From contig DCFR01000048.1 in assembly GCA_002319815.1 (NCBI GenBank), positions 11,445-45,927 on the forward strand: a stretch of 34,483 bases of DNA, written 5' to 3'. Within the stretch, counting starts at the first letter, position 1. Every line of letters begins with the position of its first letter. The position numbers were made by a program, and so were the translations under genes. Under the pieces are notes generated by a model, which was not told where the DNA came from, made no database searches, and saw only the letters and a list, made by a program, of their open reading frames with translations. Source of the DNA: Megamonas sp. UBA1799. Its GTDB lineage: Bacteria > Bacillota > Negativicutes > Selenomonadales > Selenomonadaceae. Below are positions 30,208-34,483 of the stretch, piece after piece.

Positions 30208-33200
30208 GTCGCACCCTTCGTGGGTGCGTGGATTGAAATCAATCCTCAATATCTTTTACGCTGTCCAATCTCCGGGGTCGCACCCTTCGTGGGTGCGTGG
30301 ATTGAAATTTGTCCTGCAACATAATCTCCATGAAGTCATATACCGTCGCACCCTTCGTGGGTGCGTGGATTGAAATTGCTCAAAGAATTAACGCTGTCGG
30401 GTGAAATTGACGTCGCACCCTTCGTGGGTGCGTGGATTGAAATCTTCCATCGCATAACGTATCCTCAAGCTCACGGTTGTCGCACCCTTCGTGGGTGCGT
30501 GGATTGAAATATCTGCCCCGCCTGCTCGCTATGACGAGCTTGACGTCGCACCCTTCGTGGGTGCGTGGATTGAAATGAAAGGGTGAATTGTATCTTGAAA
30601 AATAAAGTACCGTCGCACCCTTCGTGGGTGCGTGGATTGAAATGCTACACGTCCAGCAGCAGCACGTCTTGCCTTCCGTCGCACCCTTCGTGGGTGCGTG
30701 GATTGAAATATCGGAAGTAGGCGCATAATCCGTGCGGGGGGAGTCGCACCCTTCGTGGGTGCGTGGATTGAAATAGCACTTGTCTATTGTGAGCGAACAT
30801 TTTCGGCTCGTCGCACCCTTCGTGGGTGCGTGGATTGAAATATCAAAAACCATTGAGTACCACTTTTGAGGGATTGTCGCACCCTTCGTGGGTGCGTGGA
30901 TTGAAATGTTATTCATTAAGAAAAGTCTTAAGTAAATAGCGTCGCACCCTTCGTGGGTGCGTGGATTGAAATATTCATGAGACAAGCATATACATACCGG
31001 CCTATAGTCGCACCCTTCGTGGGTGCGTGGATTGAAATTCTTTGGCCAGCAACGGGAATCGTTCTAAAAAAGCGTCGCACCCTTCGTGGGTGCGTGGATT
31101 GAAATTATGGTCGGTGTAGGCAATTCATTGCCGAACGAAGTCGCACCCTTCGTGGGTGCGTGGATTGAAATGTTCTGCAGTTAAAGCAAATATTTCAGAT
31201 GCTACAGTCGCACCCTTCGTGGGTGCGTGGATTGAAATGCCCCTTTTTAAGGTCTCACCTAATTCAGGATATTGTCGCACCCTTCGTGGGTGCGTGGATT
31301 GAAATTACCCGTGCGACAGCGGTATCAATTGCCAGTAGGACGTCGCACCCTTCGTGGGTGCGTGGATTGAAATATTTCGTCAGGGGTAGGTATATCAGGC
31401 TTTTCGCCGTCGCACCCTTCGTGGGTGCGTGGATTGAAATTTAACTCTTGTCCCTGCAATACATCGGGAGGAGGTCGCACCCTTCGTGGGTGCGTGGATT
31501 GAAATAGTACACAAGATGCAGCTGATTCATATGCGCAAAAGTCGCACCCTTCGTGGGTGCGTGGATTGAAATGGCATGTCCTCGTCAAAGAATCCAAGGT
31601 TAGGATGTCGCACCCTTCGTGGGTGCGTGGATTGAAATGAACCTCGGAGGCTAAGCCTAAACCATGGCCTCCAGTCGCACCCTTCGTGGGTGCGTGGATT
31701 GAAATGATCCACTCATATATAGTATTAGGCGATATGCCTATAGTCGCACCCTTCGTGGGTGCGTGGATTGAAATAGCGCAAGCGCAAGGCCAGTCAATGA
31801 CCGCCTAGTCGCACCCTTCGTGGGTGCGTGGATTGAAATGACGATGCCACTTTTAGGCTGGTTGTATTCGATCGTCGCACCCTTCGTGGGTGCGTGGATT
31901 GAAATATTGCCGCATACTTACGGTAATTGCTGCCTCCCAAGTCGCACCCTTCGTGGGTGCGTGGATTGAAATCATCAATGAGGCGATGGAAAGCACACAT
32001 TAAAGGGGTCGCACCCTTCGTGGGTGCGTGGATTGAAATACGATGTCCGACCACAGGTCTCGGATTATTTCTATGTCGCACCCTTCGTGGGTGCGTGGAT
32101 TGAAATATCCAGCTGCACCGTTGTCGCCGTTGCACTTACTAGTCGCACCCTTCGTGGGTGCGTGGATTGAAATATGAATCGGCATCCGGCAAGAAACTCG
32201 TGTTTGTGGTCGCACCCTTCGTGGGTGCGTGGATTGAAATACCGATGGGCATCGCTGTATCCCATATGGCTCCCGTCGCACCCTTCGTGGGTGCGTGGAT
32301 TGAAATGGAACTTAGATAGTTTGGAGGGCGATAATGGGAGTCGCACCCTTCGTGGGTGCGTGGATTGAAATAAACCGCTTGCTGCTTTGGTTTTTAAAAC
32401 TCGTACGTCGCACCCTTCGTGGGTGCGTGGATTGAAATATGCATTCTACTGTATACAGCTCCTGCCCGCCGTCGTCGCACCCTTCGTGGGTGCGTGGATT
32501 GAAATGTCCTCTTATTATTCAGCATTGGTCACATTGGCTGTCGCACCCTTCGTGGGTGCGTGGATTGAAATCTCGAAGCGCTATCGGAAATATCTAAGGT
32601 AGTGACGTCGCACCCTTCGTGGGTGCGTGGATTGAAATATGGTATTTGCCAGAGGAGGCAGAGCAACAATGAGTCGCACCCTTCGTGGGTGCGTGGATTG
32701 AAATGAAGTTGACGTTGATGAAGTATACCAGAGCATGCGTCGCACCCTTCGTGGGTGCGTGGATTGAAATTAGAAGAAAAAATTCTTCGCGGCTATTTTG
32801 ACCGTCGCACCCTTCGTGGGTGCGTGGATTGAAATGATAGGTATGGGAGACAGCACCGGTCGGTATAAAAGTCGCACCCTTCGTGGGTGCGTGGATTGAA
32901 ATACCTCGCTTATATGTTTCAATTTCAGCTATTGCCGTCGCACCCTTCGTGGGTGCGTGGATTGAAATCCACCGCTCAACATTCGGCCAGTGTTTTTCTA
33001 AAGTCGCACCCTTCGTGGGTGCGTGGATTGAAATACCGCCTGGGCTTTTTCCCAATCCGATATTTCTCTCGTCGCACCCTTCGTGGGTGCGTGGATTGAA
33101 ATACCAATAACCCAAGCTGGCCTGATTTCCGAAATAGTCGCACCCTTCGTGGGTGCGTGGATTGAAATATTCCGAAACGTCCGTTCGTATATTTGCAATC

Positions 33201-34431
33201 CTCGTCGCACCCTTCGTGGGTGCGTGGATTGAAATTCGTCGGCACCATCCCCATAAATTCCTTCCCGCAGGTCGCACCCTTCGTGGGTGCGTGGATTGAA
33301 ATGCTGTATTCAATCGTTTTATCCTGCCATGCTTTAGTGTCGCACCCTTCGTGGGTGCGTGGATTGAAATTCGATTCCCCCTCTTATATAGCTGCTGCCG
33401 GGCGTCGCACCCTTCGTGGGTGCGTGGATTGAAATGCAGCGTGCGTGGACGAACTAAGCGAAGCTGACGGTCGCACCCTTCGTGGGTGCGTGGATTGAAA
33501 TACGAAAATACGCCATGGCTAATCATCCTTTCTCGTCGCACCCTTCGTGGGTGCGTGGATTGAAATTCAAATAATCAATCCGTATAAAGAATTTTGCTGG
33601 TCGCACCCTTCGTGGGTGCGTGGATTGAAATAAATAATGAGCGGCTTGGTCTTGTTTCGGACCCAGTCGCACCCTTCGTGGGTGCGTGGATTGAAATCTC
33701 CTATGATGAAGCGTGGTGAGGTCATGTTTAGTCGCACCCTTCGTGGGTGCGTGGATTGAAATACGCTGGGAGCTATGGTCTTGTATCCTTCGATATGGTC
33801 GCACCCTTCGTGGGTGCGTGGATTGAAATATTGCTTATACGCAATAATGTCAATGCCGTGCTGGGTCGCACCCTTCGTGGGTGCGTGGATTGAAATTCAC
33901 AAATATAGCGCATCGCTTCTTCTGCAAAATAGTCGCACCCTTCGTGGGTGCGTGGATTGAAATAGGATCACGAATCCGGAGACAGACGACGGTGAAGAGT
34001 CGCACCCTTCGTGGGTGCGTGGATTGAAATCTGCACCGCGCGCGCGATCAATATACGCACCGCTTGTCGCACCCTTCGTGGGTGCGTGGATTGAAATGTT
34101 GACTTTATCATCACTTACCTCCTGTATTTTCTGTCGCACCCTTCGTGGGTGCGTGGATTGAAATGTATTGAGGAGGTTTGAACATGCAACTTTTGAGATG
34201 TCGCACCCTTCGTGGGTGCGTGGATTGAAATTGATTTCAGGGAAGCATACTGCAAACGGTTCGTCAGTCGCACCCTTCGTGGGTGCGTGGATTGAAATGC
34301 AATGTGAGAGCTAAGGCGGTGAACGAATGAGAGTCGCACCCTTCGTGGGTGCGTGGATTGAAATAATAATACAGTTGTATAGTTATGTATACAGGTGTAG
34401 TCGCACCCTTCGTGGGTGCGTGGATTGAAAT
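30208..34431 (+). CRISPR. Type I-C CRISPR array: 64 repeats, 63 spacers
   Basis: I count 64 copies of a 32-base repeat that begins GTCGCACCC and ends GGATTGAAAT, separated by 63 spacers of 33-37 bases (mostly 34-35). The first repeat is 30208-30239 and the last 34400-34431. By eye every repeat is identical, including the last. CGCACCC pairs with GGGTGCG across a TTCGT loop, giving the hairpin that Cas5c would cut, leaving the 11-base handle TGGATTGAAAT on each crRNA. The array is read in the cas direction from the leader at 30049, so the newest spacers should be nearest 30240. The first two spacers are 37 and 36 bases, at the long end of the range. Protein-like frames through the array are artefacts of the repeat. 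Confidence 0.99.
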
Positions 34432-34483
34432 GGTCTGCAACTAATTATTACATTGATGACTCAAACTTCGCAGGTAAATAATC
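34432..34483. other. Array-distal flank
   Basis: Fifty-two bases follow the last repeat without another repeat copy at the expected place, so the array ends at 34431. The sequence is AT-rich and I see no gene or terminator in it. Confidence 0.6.

Noticed and set aside
30380..34339. Many open frames through the array with recurring FNPRTHEGC, ISIHAPTKGAT or SHPSWVRGLK peptides
   Set aside because: They are translations of the CRISPR repeat in different frames, not proteins.

Overview
This window looks like chromosomal DNA from an anaerobic Bacillota (Firmicutes), plausibly a member of the Negativicutes. The basis is indirect: strong AGGAGG-type ribosome sites with frequent TTG and GTG starts, a type 2 galT, a DUF951 gene, 4-helix-bundle chemoreceptors, a GAAC-N4-GTTC LexA box, and a complete type I-C CRISPR-Cas locus. 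I cannot name a species from the sequence alone.

Layout. Positions 1-5000 hold two divergent small ribbon-helix-helix (RHH) DNA-binding proteins, two related methyl-accepting chemotaxis proteins and a GNAT acetyltransferase. Positions 5050-8820 look like one operon: a DeoR-type regulator, an LTA-synthase-family membrane sulfatase-fold enzyme and a PflX-like radical SAM protein. ychF follows from its own promoter. Next come a nitrilase-family amidohydrolase (minus strand), a divergent DUF951 gene and a membrane diguanylate cyclase. Positions 12635-18571 carry a Leloir galactose cluster, galK-galE-galT plus a LacI/GalR-type regulator, with a type I L-asparaginase at the end. A perfect GTAAACGTTTAC operator lies just downstream of the galK promoter.

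Positions 18590-21745 are a divergent pair of units. On the minus strand is an EamA-type exporter preceded by a 21-codon ORF whose stop overlaps the exporter start. On the plus strand is a two-gene DNA-repair-like cassette, a radical SAM protein with a helix-hairpin-helix plus a DUF4130-type partner. A LexA-type box sits between its -35 and -10 elements, so it is probably SOS-controlled.

Positions 21936-34431 are a type I-C CRISPR-Cas system in the order cas3-cas5c-cas8c-cas7c-cas4-cas1-cas2, then a leader and an array of 64 repeats and 63 spacers. The array ends inside the window. By eye all repeats are identical, including the last. The cas8c gene contains an in-frame GTG with a strong ribosome site that would yield a separate small subunit (Cas11c). 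Cas5c has Tyr46, Lys116 and His117, the residues known as the processing site in the family. The interference, processing and adaptation genes all appear intact. The least explained parts of the window are the SOS-boxed radical SAM pair, the coupled 21-codon ORF and the RHH-plus-chemoreceptor operon.
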